Shown here in pieces: positions 45,191 through 55,959 of a stretch of 64,000 bases of DNA. The notes beneath the pieces are model-generated. The model saw only the letters and a program-made list of their open reading frames with translations, had not been told where the DNA came from and did not search any database. Within the stretch, counting starts at the first letter, position 1, and every line of letters begins with the position of its first letter. A program made the position numbers and the translations under genes. This stretch comes from Pollenia angustigena. Taxonomy: Eukaryota > Arthropoda > Insecta > Diptera > Polleniidae. The stretch lies in assembly GCA_930367215.1 (NCBI GenBank), contig OV884059.1:32417882-32481881 (forward strand). The letters are read 5' to 3'.

Positions 45191-45524
45191 GTGATCAAAA
45201 CCGTTTTTTACTTTTTTCTGTGTAGGGGGCCTTTTGTTTTTTTGGTAAAAGAATCGCTAACTTTTGTCAAACTACTGAATTGTTTTTATTAAATAAATCT
45301 ATGTATGTCTATAATTTTTTTATGGAAACTTCATTTTATTTTAAAGAAATATAATATTTTCAGGTAAATTAACGAATAATTCATTCATTAAAATGATACA
45401 ATTATTTGAGAAATTTTAGCATTTTTTTAGCATTTTCAAATTTTATTTTTAGCATTTTTAGCATTGTTTTAATCCCCATTTAGCATCCAATTTTTTTTGT
45501 AGTTGTGGTCACACTGATGCCAAT

Positions 45525-47087
45525 GTTTTTGAAATTGAGTTTTTGATGCAATCTTGTTCTACATTCAAAGAGACGTCACACAGTGCTTTGTCCCCATATA
45601 ACGCAGGGACATAAATAGAAGGAGTTGTCAGAAATCTTGGTACACTAGCATAAAATAGCTTAGTTAAGAAAAATATGAATTTTTGGAGAAATCGGTCCAA
45701 GGACACGCCTACCTCCCATGTGTCCTGAAATGGAAAAATGTAATTTTAGCTTCAATAATGCGCACAAAACTGCAAAGAATGGTCATGCTGATACACACAC
45801 AACTAGCAACGTGTGTGTAAATTTTCATTTAAATCTGAACAAGAACTCAAGGTCCTGCCATATATCTTTTTTCTTAAAAATGCTATAACACTTACAAAAA
45901 TTATCCAATTGTAAAAAAATTTGGTATGAAAATTGATATTTGTATATGTATGCCGAATTTTGGTAGAATCGGATTTTTAATGTGAAAAATACAAAAACAT
46001 CATTTAATGAAACACTAGTATGGGGCAGCAGTCGACACAATCGACTGCAATCTAGAAATACTGACTTTGCTTAGTGTATACCAGCCAGCCAAACGGACTT
46101 AATTGATTAGTACACTGAAGGGGGTCCAGAACCAACATTTTTATCTGTTACATACTTCGGTACAATCGCATAATATCCCCTCTATATATGGTAGTGTGGG
46201 TATTAAAACAGAATGATTTAAATAATTTTTAATTTTCTTTTAGGAAAATTAATTTTTTTCCCACACCGTCGTTATGCTGAACAAAAATGGTGCTTATTAC
46301 AAATTGTATGAATTGGTCCAAAATTACACATACCCCTCATATAAACGTCTTTCTGGAATATACTTCCTTAGAAATGTTGGTATTAATATCAAATTTGGCA
46401 GCGATAACTTTTGTAACAGCTACTATGTGCACTTCATGTTGGTACATCCATTTACACCATTGGTCCCATATGAACACCCTCCCTAAAATCACTTTAAGAC
46501 AAAAAAATCTCATAAATATGTAGATACTTAGAAAATATTGGGCATAGAGAACTTTTTGGCAGAGTTGTTGTTCTTGTACGCACACCACCAATGTTGGACA
46601 GGGTGTTATGCGTTTGCACTGAATAAAAATATTTTCCTATTGGGGAGAATCGGACCATAAATCCACATAACCCTCATACAAAATTTTCTCCGGCTTAAAG
46701 TTTTTGTACCATCTAATAATGTTGGTATTTATATTGATTTCGACCAACATTTATTGTATTGCAACTCTATTCATCTAATCAGATTTTCTTGAAATAGGTC
46801 CACTCCCGAAAATAGATTTTAATGCAGTAAAAATTTCGAAAAATTTGTGTGATTTAGCTTAAGCCACACTTAAAAGAAACATCTAAGATATCAGTAGCAT
46901 CATTCGATTTGTTGAGGGCTGCATTACGTATTCGGTAATATTGTGGAATGTTCTCTTCAAAGCCTATCTACCCCATTCGTCTTGTTACCACCGCGCGAGG
47001 CATTTTTTAAGAATTTTAGATTTTTGTAAATCAGTATAAATCTTTGTCACTTTTAATTTAAAATTATAAAATTAAAATTTGCAGGGT
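45525..47087. repeat. Truncated dispersed-repeat copies
   Basis: 45690-46205 ends 'tatatatggtagtgtgggta', as copies of the 'aacaagtaagaaag' subfamily do. 46255-46900 has the same phrase style ('accataaatccacataaccc'). No starts are visible and no genes. Confidence 0.45.
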
Positions 47088-47461
47088 CCCTGCAAATAAA
47101 ATTGGACCACCTGATCCATTTTGATAAAATGGACTACTCCATGGACTGGTCCGATGTAATGCAAGCATGGACCATGTCATTGTTAAAAAGCGTTTGTAGT
47201 GAGACGACATGTCTTCGTTTTTTAACGACATGCTTTCGTTTTTAAACGACTTCAAAACTAATCCTCTTGAGTATACCATGGAGTAGTTTTAAAACTACTC
47301 CTAAGTGGTCCAAAGGTGGGTTATATGGTCCTCTCCTAGGACATCGTAATGTTAAATAGACCATGTTTTTTCCATACGTTTGGGTTACTTTTGGACTAGT
47401 CCTGGTCCCTTGTGGGCTACTCTTTACACGCGTTTTTGGACTAGTTCTATTATTTGCAGGG
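47088..47461 (-). mobile_element. CCCTGCAAATAA MITE, uninterrupted copy
   Basis: 374 bp. Opposite in orientation to the copy at 1444-2289 and about 95% identical over the shared part. Ends 'ccctgcaaataaaattggac' and 'ctattatttgcaggg'. Preceded by 'tttgcagggt', as if inserted next to another family end. Serves as the empty-site reference for the retroposon at 1464-1926. The 71-codon frame inside is incidental. Confidence 0.9.
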
Positions 47462-47658
47462 TTCTAACGCCTATAACTCCTAAAATACTGAATAATAATA
47501 AAATGTACATTGTCCACTTCCACCAAAAAATATCTTTCGAATGATGTATCATTTGTTAAAATCCAATAAGTAGTATAGTCGTAAAAGGGAGCAAAAGAAA
47601 TCAACTTGCCTATTAATATATAGATGAGTTAAAAACGCTTAAAATGCTCTTGCAAAAA

Positions 47659-48345
47659 TAACAAGTAAGAAAGTATAATCGGTCAAACCCGACCATGTGA
47701 TCCCCTATAGCATAGTATTTAAAAACAAATTTCCTAGAGAGTAATCAAATTTCCTAGTGTGTAATCTATTTGGCAATCATGGATCCGCCAGAACAAAATT
47801 ATGTAATGAGGCTAAGATTCGTTTAAAAGTTCTTTTTGCCGAATATTATTTAGATATCTTCAGCTACATATATGAGTTTTTTGGATGAGGGTTTATATGG
47901 AACCTTTGGTTTATTTTGGACCTACCTGGACAACATTTTGTCATGATATAATAGCTATCGTAAAAGTCATTGTTGCCAATTTGTATGTAAATACTAATAT
48001 TTTTAAGGAAGCTGGCATTAAAAGCTATTTTCGGGAGAATGATTTGTATGGGAGCTATGTTCAAAAATAGAAAGATTCCAATAAAATTTGATAAGCTGAT
48101 TTTGATTGTAATAATATTAGTTTGGTTTGGACTAAATTTAATCTTGCCGATGTAATAAAATGGTTTTTGTAAAATTATGGACCGATTCATTCCATTTTCA
48201 ATAGGCTTGGTCCTTGTACCAGTCAGAGCCTCTGGGACAAATTTCATCAAATTGTCTCCGAATTCACGATCTGAATACACAAGGTTGCATGGACAGCCAG
48301 CCGACGAACGGACATCGTTAGATCGACTCAGAAAGTGATTCTGAG
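47659..48345 (+). repeat. Dispersed repeat 'aacaagtaagaaag' subfamily
   Basis: 'aacaagtaagaaagtataat' with 'cggtcaaacccgaccatgtg'. Shares 'ttttcaataggcttggtcct' and 'acatcgttagatcgactcag' with 32388-33095. Confidence 0.65.
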
Positions 48346-48444
48346 CCGATCTAACGAATTATTTGGAATTATTTCTTATTATATTCCCAATTTATTTTCT
48401 TTAAACTAATTTATTTATTATTAACATATGTTCATATTTTTTAA

Positions 48445-48763
48445 TTACAATAAATCATCTTCAGTACTGGATTCTTCCAAAAAAATATTGCCGCTCAACG
48501 AAACAATTGTTTCGTCATCTTTAACTGGTTCATCAACATTTTCTCTCAGTAGGTATATATTTCTCAATTTCTTCAAAAAACATTTTTTTTTAGTCTTAAG
48601 ATTCCTTTTTGAAGACAACAACGGATCTGAGGAAAGTATTAAATGAGTCATTAAATCTTTATGAGTGTCTCTTCGTGACGTTTTTCTCGTATGGGACAGT
48701 CTTGTTTATCTCACGATTTTGTGGTTGCCTTCCAATGCTTCTTCGGACAAGCACCCTGAAATT
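48445..48763 (-). pseudogene. C-terminal exon of a repeat-borne insect protein
   Basis: Minus-strand frame after a good acceptor ('aaatttcag' just above 48763): GCLSEEALEGNHKIVR, then one in-frame TAA. It continues RKTSRRDTHKDLMTHLILSS and SDPLLSS, a Lys/Arg stretch and an acidic end (FLEESSTEDDLL). The 'LSEEA.EA.nKd....R..hsRK.SR....d....Lll.SDP' pattern recurs in many uncharacterised insect sequences, which I believe are transposon-derived. I cannot name the superfamily. Confidence 0.5.
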
Positions 48764-48925
48764 TATTTTAGTTATTAGTTACGTTTCATTATAATTCTAT
48801 AAAGCCACTTTAATACCTTTTATTTCTTATTAATTTCCTAGTTTATTTTTTTAAACTAATTCAATCTATGAAAATTTGAGCAAAAATCACGAAAATAGCA
48901 TTTTTTTTTGATACATTTTTGTTCA

Positions 48926-49625
48926 AGTTGTGGTAAAATTTTTTAAATTGTTTTTCTTGTACATAGTTATTAGAAAACAGTCTAAATATTCGAAATCAGA
49001 AAAACTCATAGACGATATTTTTCTTTTTTTTTTTTAAATATTCCATCAAAGTTAAGAAATTTTTAGAGCTTAAGTAAATAATAAGCATTTTTCAAACCAT
49101 TGAAAAATATGTATAGGAGAATAATTCACCAAAAAATTTTTTAAAGTTGGTTTAGAATACAGTTAGCTGTTACAGAAAAAAATTTCAATCTCGTAATCCA
49201 GAAAATGAATTTTATACAATTATTTTCTTGAAACAATAAAAAACCAAGGGCATTTGTGATTTCAGCGCCCTCTTATGCCGTAAAATGCAGACAAACACAA
49301 ACAATTTTTTATATTTTTTTTGATTTTTGTTGCCATTTGGAAAAAAAATTTTTTTTCTTAAGTTGTGGTAAAATGTTTTCAATTGTTTTTCTTGTAGTTA
49401 TTAGAAAACAGTCTAAAAATTGGAAATCAGAAAAAACCCCATAGACGGTATTTTTCTTTTTATTTTAATATTTCATCAAAGTTAAGAAGTTTTTAGAGCT
49501 TAAGTAAATGATAAGCATTTTTCAAACCAATAAAAAAACACTTACGAGAAAATAATTCAATAAAATTTTTTTAAAGTTAGTTCTGAATATAGTAAACTAC
49601 AACAGAAAAAATTTCAATCTCGTGC
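48926..49625 (+). repeat. Direct duplication, ~270-bp copies
   Basis: 48926-49200 and 49358-49625 align at about 85% ('gttgtggtaaaat', 'attagaaaacagtctaaa', 'gttaagaa(a/g)tttttagagct', 'aaaatttcaatctcgt'). The copies begin about 430 bp apart. Not coding. Confidence 0.7.
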
Positions 49626-50077
49626 TTTAAAAAACAACAGTTTTCCTGAAGCATGTAAAACTCAAGTAGTTCTTTAGCCATTTTTACTTTAAATTCTCAA
49701 ACTGTGGCGCCCTGTAGCGCCGCCTAAAAGAGTTAAATCTTAAAAATTCTTCAAAATTCATTTGAATTATTTTGTTATCTATCGATCTGTACATTTTTAA
49801 GTGCAATATAAGACTTTTTTTTTTATTTATGTCTATGGGCCAAAGCACTGTGCGTCACCCGACAAAATATTGTAGGCGAATTCCACTTCGTTGCTCCAAA
49901 ATTTGATAGCATGTTTTCATTTTGATATTGCAAGCGAAAGCAAAGAAAAGTAGAAAAATGGATGTCCTGTAAAATTTGATTTTTGTAACATACGACAATT
50001 TCGCTCAAAGGGGTCGATATAATAATTAAGTGGATTCAGTGTTATAAAATTGTTCTAAAAAAAATCGTCAATTAAAA
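49626..50077. other. Intergenic DNA, no feature recognised
   Basis: AT-rich; nothing supportable. Confidence 0.3.
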
Positions 50078-51430
50078 CAAGTAAGAGTGCTTTATTCGAC
50101 TGTGCCGAATCTTTGATAGCCTCCACCGACAGTTTCAATATTTCAGGAGTGATATCTATTTATTATGAATTAATCTTTAAAAAACGGACGTGAGCGTTAA
50201 AATTGGTTGCGGTTAAGACCAATGTTAACTTATTGACCGACAATCAGAAAAATGTATGCTTTTTTCTAGAAATTTGAACTAATTTGAGTTAAATATGTAT
50301 CATGATTCGTAGCAGTTTTAGCCGAATTAAACTTATTTTCAGAAGTGGAATTTTTATTGGACCCATTAAAATTATAGACCAATCATCTCAAAATGTTGTT
50401 GAGTGAATTCTGGTATTGAAAAACATAAATTTCAATACAGCGGTGAAATAAGTTGTGGCGTTTACAGTGAAATGGGATCTAAGGTAAATTATTGACCGTA
50501 TATCACAAAATTCCATGACATTTTTTCTGGTCCTATGAAGATTAGTTGGATGAAATTTTACCGCAATATCTATATCTGCTACGGTTTTAGGCGTTCATAT
50601 TTAGTTAATTTTCCAGAGTGGGCTTCATATGGGGCCTATAATCAATTATGGACTGATCTTCACGAAATTTTACAGCGTGATTTCCGGTCAAATAAACGAA
50701 TTTTTGCAAAATCTTATATCATTCCGTGCATTGTTCCACCATTTATGTTATTTTTTGTTACAAAATTATCAATTTTTAGGGGTGGTGTTTCCACATTTTG
50801 ATTCATAGCTCTGATACTACTGAACCGATTTGGTTAAATTTCAATCCAAAACTGCTTAGGATAACTCAAGGCGAATTCAATTCATAAAGGTGTCATTTTC
50901 TAGTCATCTGTTTAATGTTTATTTCCTTGTGTGTATACTTATTGTCAAGCGTTGTTTACATTTTATGAAAAAATTTGTTAAAATTTAAAATTCAATAAAA
51001 ATATAAATTCTTGAAAAAAAAACTTATTTAAATGTTATAAAACAAGCAAGTGACTATAAAATATTCACACAAGGATTTTAAAAGGCGCATGAAAAAGTGG
51101 AGCCACGATAAATTTACAAATTTTATAAACAAATAATTAACAAATAATAAACAAATAATAACTTTTTACAAAAACAAAAAATATAGTATTTTTTCAAAAA
51201 AAGGGATAACTCTAGCATAACTCTATCTCATGATGCGGTCACCTGTATGAATTCGCCTTGAGATAACTACAAGCAATTTGACACCAAGTTTGTTCATTTC
51301 TTTTGAGTTTTTCGAACGTGAGCGTGTACAGACAGACGTACATGGCTAAATCGACTTAGAATTACTCAAGTATCCAGAATATATATACTTTATGGGGTCT
51401 ATGATGAAGAACTAATTGTGATTGAGGGTA
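50078..51430 (+). repeat. Dispersed repeat 'gctgtgccgaat' family, with nested MITE
   Basis: Starts 'aacaagtaagagtgctttat', then 'tcgactgtgccgaatctttg'. Ends 'cagaatatatatactttatg' and 'gagggtataaaaa'. Without the MITE at 50867-51260 it is about 950 bp. The 88-codon frame at 50535 translates the repeat. Confidence 0.65.
50867..51260. mobile_element. CAAGGCGAATTC element, fourth copy
   Basis: 394 bp. Termini 'caaggcgaattcaattcata' and 'ctgtatgaattcgccttg'. The flanks ggataact and agataact agree at 7 of 8 positions. Inserted into a dispersed repeat. Confidence 0.85.
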
Positions 51431-51701
51431 TAAAAATCTTAAAAACTTTGGCAATCTGGCAAAGGTATTTTCTTGTTAACATATTTTATGAAAAACAAAC
51501 TAAAGAAAATTTTAAGACACAAAGTTAAAAATATTTTTATTTTAAAGAACAAACTTTTTTTCAGCTATTAAAAACAGGGCGATCCCTTTTTGTGTTTTTC
51601 TCTCGTCAAATAACAAATTGCATTATTACAGGGTTGGGAAGACATTTTTTTTTTTGGAAAAAATAGTGTCGGAGCAATACCATCCCCTATGCACATTACT
51701 T

Positions 51702-52109
51702 GGCGTTTACATTTGCCAGTACTGGCAAGACAGTAGCAATACATGCAAACTTTTTTACTAATTCATGCACACTTTTCCAACTGTCTAGCAAATTTTGCAG
51801 ACAGTACAATTGGACAGTGATGACATTTGCTAACAGTAGATAATCTGAAGCTTTGTTAGCAAAAGGGAAACAAATCAAATTGTAAAAAAAAATTCAACAT
51901 ATTTTGCTTTGATTTCTTATATTTTAGTTAAGTGTTGTTTATATTTGTTAACACAATATAGTTATTTTAAGTTTGTTTAGTTCATAAAAACACGTTTAGC
52001 TGGACTTGCACTGTAACATTAATGTTTAACATATTTTTAAAAGTGAACTGTCTTAACTACTGTCTGTACGCCTACGTCACGAAGACAGTACTGTCAAATG
52101 TAAACGCTA
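51702..52109. mobile_element. MITE with 'gcgtttacattt' termini
   Basis: Left 'ggcgtttacatttgccagta' pairs with right 'tactgtcaaatgtaaacgct'. The word 'gacagta' recurs at both ends and inside. It abuts the LINE fragment that follows. Frames of 60-62 codons across it are incidental. Confidence 0.65.
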
Positions 52110-52730
52110 TGTTTATGACAGTACTTTTGACGCGACTGATCAATTCTGCTATCTTGGATGCTAGATTGCTGCTGATGGTCGTACTGATATTGAAGTTAAC
52201 ACCCGAATAAATAAGGCCAGGTCATCTTTTTTTTTATTTTCCATTTTGTAAAGCAATAATATCAGTAAAGCCACCAAGCTTTCGAGGTCAATGTAAAGTC
52301 AGTGCTCTTATATGGGTGTACAACTTGGAAGGTGGCCAGTGACATAACAAAACGTCTACAAACGTTCATTAACCAATGCCTAAGAAGAATTTTACGTATA
52401 TTTTGGCCACAAACCATCTTTAATTACTAACTGCTACGAACCAAATACCAGTAGCAACGGAGGTACGTAAACGAAAGTGGCGATGGATCGCACACACCAT
52501 ACGACGCAGCAACGACAATGTGTCTAAACAAGCGCTTAGATGGAATTTATTTCATTTAAGTAGGCGAGAATAGGGTAGATTACGTATAAACAAGGGGACG
52601 TTCAACAGAATCCAAAATAAGCCAACTGGGATTGTCTTGGAATAAATTAAGATCTTTCTCTCAAAACCGAGTTAGACGGAGATCGGCTGTTATTGGCGCC
52701 CTATGCACCAATGGGAGTTAGAGGAACATA
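52110..52730 (+). pseudogene. LINE C-terminal fragment
   Basis: Translated across several frameshifts it reads DQFCYLGC, DGRTDIEVNTRINKARSS, then VNVKSVLLYGCTTWKVASDI, LQTFINQCLRRILRIFWPQT, ALRWNL and RLRINKGT-like pieces. This is the well-known 3' tail of a LINE reverse transcriptase (YLGS..ADG..DIDVNTRINKAR...SVLLYGCETWK). Stops and frameshifts are frequent. The type is RTE-like or similar and matches the style of 36741-37075. Confidence 0.75.
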
Positions 52731-53324
52731 TGGATATATATATGTATGCATATATGTATTTTTTTATATTCAACGTAATAAAGCATAAATGGTAGCCGTT
52801 TGGAAACTTTGCGTAAAACTTGGTAGATAATTAAAATGCCCCTTGTAGTGTATATGCACTTATGCACATCACTGTAATAATACATGTTTGTACACTTATG
52901 AGCAACACTATATGTATAATAAAAGACCTAAAAATCAAAATTGTTCAATTTAATGCGGTAAAATAAATTTCTGTTTAGTCAGCGGAAATTTTAAGTTCAA
53001 TGATTCCCCAAACTGTCGCAACAGAAATATTTGTTGATTTTTAAAATTCCAATGTCAACGTTTAAGAATTGAAATTTAATAAATATTTTTATCGTGAGAA
53101 TTTGGATTTATGGCATTGCCGCCAAATATTATTTTGTTTATTTTTGGTTTTATGAGAAATGCTAACTACTAGGATATTTTACTATATAAGCCACTATTTT
53201 TGTTCAATAAAACCAGAATTAATCTAAGAGCAAAACCAATCACTTGTTTTTATTTTATTTCTCACAAGGAGCATTGTAATGCTCGGCAAATGCGGCAGAA
53301 GTGCTTAGAAATAATACTTACCTT
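52731..53324. other. Intergenic DNA, no feature recognised
   Basis: AT-rich; 'tgcacttatgcacatcactg' type short repeats only. Confidence 0.3.
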
Positions 53325-54222
53325 TTTTATACCCTCCACCACAATTAGTTGTGAAGTGGATATATTAAGTTTGTCATTCCATGTGAAATTTTTTTATTAT
53401 TCATCTCAGACCCCATAAAGTATATATATTCTGGGTCCTTGAGTAATTATAAGTCGATTTAGCCATGTTCGTCTGTTGAAAACACGCTCACTTTCGAACA
53501 ACTCAAAAGAAATGAACAAACTTGGTGCCAAATTGCTTGTAGTTATCCTAAGCAGTTTGGGATTGAAATCCAGCAAAATCGGTTCAGTAGGACCAGAGCT
53601 ATGAATCACAATGTGGAACCACCACCTAAAAAAATTGATAATTTTGTTACAAAAAATAACATAAATGCTGGAACAAGGCACGGAATGAGATTGTTTTATT
53701 TGACTGGAAATCACGCTGTTAAATTTCGTGAAGATCCGTCCATAATTTACCCTAAGACCCATATGAACACTACTCCCGGAAAACAGTTTAGTACGCATAA
53801 AACCGTAAAAAATATCGCTAGCGTAACAAAATTTGGTGCGTCACAGTTTTTTAGGACTAGAAATAACACTGTGAAATTTCGTGAGGATCGGTCCATAATT
53901 TACCCATAGGCCCCATATAAACCCTACTACCGGAAAACAGTTTAGTACGCCTAAAACCGTAAAAAATAATGCAATCATAACAAATTTTGACTCGTCACAG
54001 TCTTATAGGACTATAAATGATACTGTGAAATTTCGTGAAGATCGGTACATAATTTACCCTAGGCCCCATAGAAACTCTACTCCCGGAAAACAGTTTAGTA
54101 CACCTAAAACCATAATTAATAACAAATCGTCGCAGTTTAAGATAATAACTCCTTAAACATTCGAACTGTCGGTGGAGGGTATCAAAGATTCGGCACAGCC
54201 GAATATAGCACTCTTACCTTTT
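53325..54222 (-). repeat. Dispersed repeat 'gctgtgccgaat' family, complete reverse copy
   Basis: On the minus strand it starts 'ggtaagagtgctatattcgg', then 'ctgtgccgaatctttgatac'. It closes with 'cagaatatatatactttatg' and 'ggtggagggtataaaaaagg'. Three internal copies of 'tagtacgc(c/a)(t)aaaaccgt' lie about 145-160 bp apart. The best single reference for the family in this window. Confidence 0.7.
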
Positions 54223-55183
54223 TTCTTTCACTTTCTTTGTTGACACTTTAATTATTCAAACTCAACACCCTGTGTTCTATAATCTATAATCAAAATATCT
54301 GGTAACTGTTTCTTTTTGAGAAAAAACAAAACTAATATTTTTCAAATTAAAGTAAGTGACTGCAGTTCAGCGTAATTTTCTTCGCTTAAACAAAATCTTT
54401 TAATTCATTAAACATAAAATATTAATTGCTTTGCAAGTTTTATAATAATTAAGCCATTAAAATCTCATTATTTCATTACAAAACTCCTTTTTAGTTTACA
54501 ACATTTAAATTTTTGTTGGAATTTTTAACGTTTTTTTTTAATTGCATTCATTGTTGTACTTAAAAAAGGAATTACATTTAAGTTTAACATTTAAACTGCA
54601 ATATTTAAATTAATTTTTTTAATGAAATCGTTTACGAAATGAAATGATTTACAAAAATGTTTAACAATGATGTTTAAAGGTAAATTTGTTATTAAATTAG
54701 TATGGACCCAAAACTCAAATGACTAAACAAAGCACATTGCGTTTATTGTTGGAAGTATTGCAGTGGATTTGTTAAAATATGCCTATGCTACATCTTTGAA
54801 ACTGTAAATATTTAACCTAAAATAAAACAAGTGAAAGTGTTGTATTTGGTTGTGCCAAATCTTTAACACCATCCACCGAGAGTTAGAATATTTCAGCAAT
54901 CTTTAGATAAACATTACCACACATTATTATCATAGGAGAATTGGCGTATGAGTTATATGGAAAACATGGTATCCGTTGTTTTGTACCGTTAACCCAGTCG
55001 CAGGTTTGACAAAAAAACCCCCCCGTTGCAAAACTCCATTTTCAAATTGTTAAAAATTTTGTTTAACAAATTTCAAAATATTTTGATCATCACATTGGAA
55101 TTTATTAAGGATATAAATATACCATACCATTGTTTAAATCGGGAAATAAATATGATGTTTAAAATTACCGTGGTATTGCAAAA
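54223..55183. other. Intergenic DNA with a truncated dispersed repeat
   Basis: 'aaaacaagtgaaagtgttgt' at 54824 starts a short copy of the dispersed family ('gttgtgccaaatctttaaca') that fades by about 54905. Nothing else supportable. Confidence 0.4.
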
Positions 55184-55423
55184 TTGAGTATTATACCGAA
55201 ACTATTTGAACAAATTACCACCGAAATCCTTTGTTACCAAGTATCTTATTTGATTTCACCTTACCAGCATGGCTTTCAGAAAAGATGTTCTACTACATTT
55301 AATCTCCTTCATCTTACAATTGTCATATATCGAGGATTTATACAACAGATGCAAACTGATGCGATATACACCGATTTTACCAAGGCCTTTGATAAATTTA
55401 ACCATAGACTTTTGAAAGTTTAA
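55184..55423 (+). pseudogene. LINE reverse-transcriptase fragment
   Basis: 80 codons: SIIPKLFEQITTEILCYQ, then LISPYQHGFQKRCSTTFNLL, then TDAIYTDFTKAFDKFNHRLL. These are the 'SPyQHGF..gRST..NL' and 'AIYtDF.KAFD.v.H..L' blocks of Jockey/CR1-superfamily reverse transcriptases. One aspartate of the catalytic triad (in TDF) is present; the YADD part is absent. Confidence 0.75.
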
Positions 55424-55479
55424 CTTAATTTACTCGGTTTTACTGTTATAAGTATAAAATGGACATATTTATACTTAAA

Positions 55480-55765
55480 GGCTAGATTACACTATCTCAC
55501 AAGTCTTACGTATTCCATAGTACTTTGTGAGATAGAAATCTAATGAGTTTGGTTGCGACTGCCAAGAAATCTAATGTAGCATGACAGTTTGTGTTCACAC
55601 CATCACACAAAGCATAAGCACTCACACATGAAATAAAATGCAACCCTGATCCAATGAAAACTATTATTGTTTAGAAATTGTTCAAAAAACGATAAAGTCG
55701 TATGGGATGTCAAACTTTTTTCATAATACTTGTCATTTTTGTGTCACATTGTATTCACGTACGTA
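55480..55765 (+). mobile_element. GGCTAGTTT MITE, copy 2
   Basis: Left end 'ggctagattacactatctca'. Shares 'acaagtcttacg', 'aatgcaaccctgat' and 'gtatgggatgt' with 23210-23473. Its right terminus is eroded. Confidence 0.55.
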
Positions 55766-55959
55766 TTCGTTAAATGTTCTGTGACTTCTTTCTACTGTCC
55801 CTAATGTTTGATGGTGGTGCGCTGTTGAAGTTAGTTTTTCAATACATATTTAGTAGGTTACACAGTTCTGTCAAAATAGAATTTTTATATTCCGTGCCCA
55901 TATCTGATACGAAAGTTCTCATTGGACCAGAGGTGAGTACGAAATTTTCAAATATCGCC

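Larger units (their letters stand above)
37438..45516. mobile_element. hAT-like element hosting a Jockey LINE
   Basis: Termini 'cagtgtgacc' and its reverse complement, with a perfect 8-bp duplication atgccaat at 37430-37437 and 45517-45524. Both ends are studded with 'tagcatttt' motifs (about eight on the left before 37570, about five on the right after 45410), which look like transposase-binding repeats. Excluding the Jockey insertion and its duplication (5370 bp) the element is about 2.7 kb, too decayed to be autonomous. It retains a 40-codon transposase scrap at 37712-37834. Confidence 0.85.
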
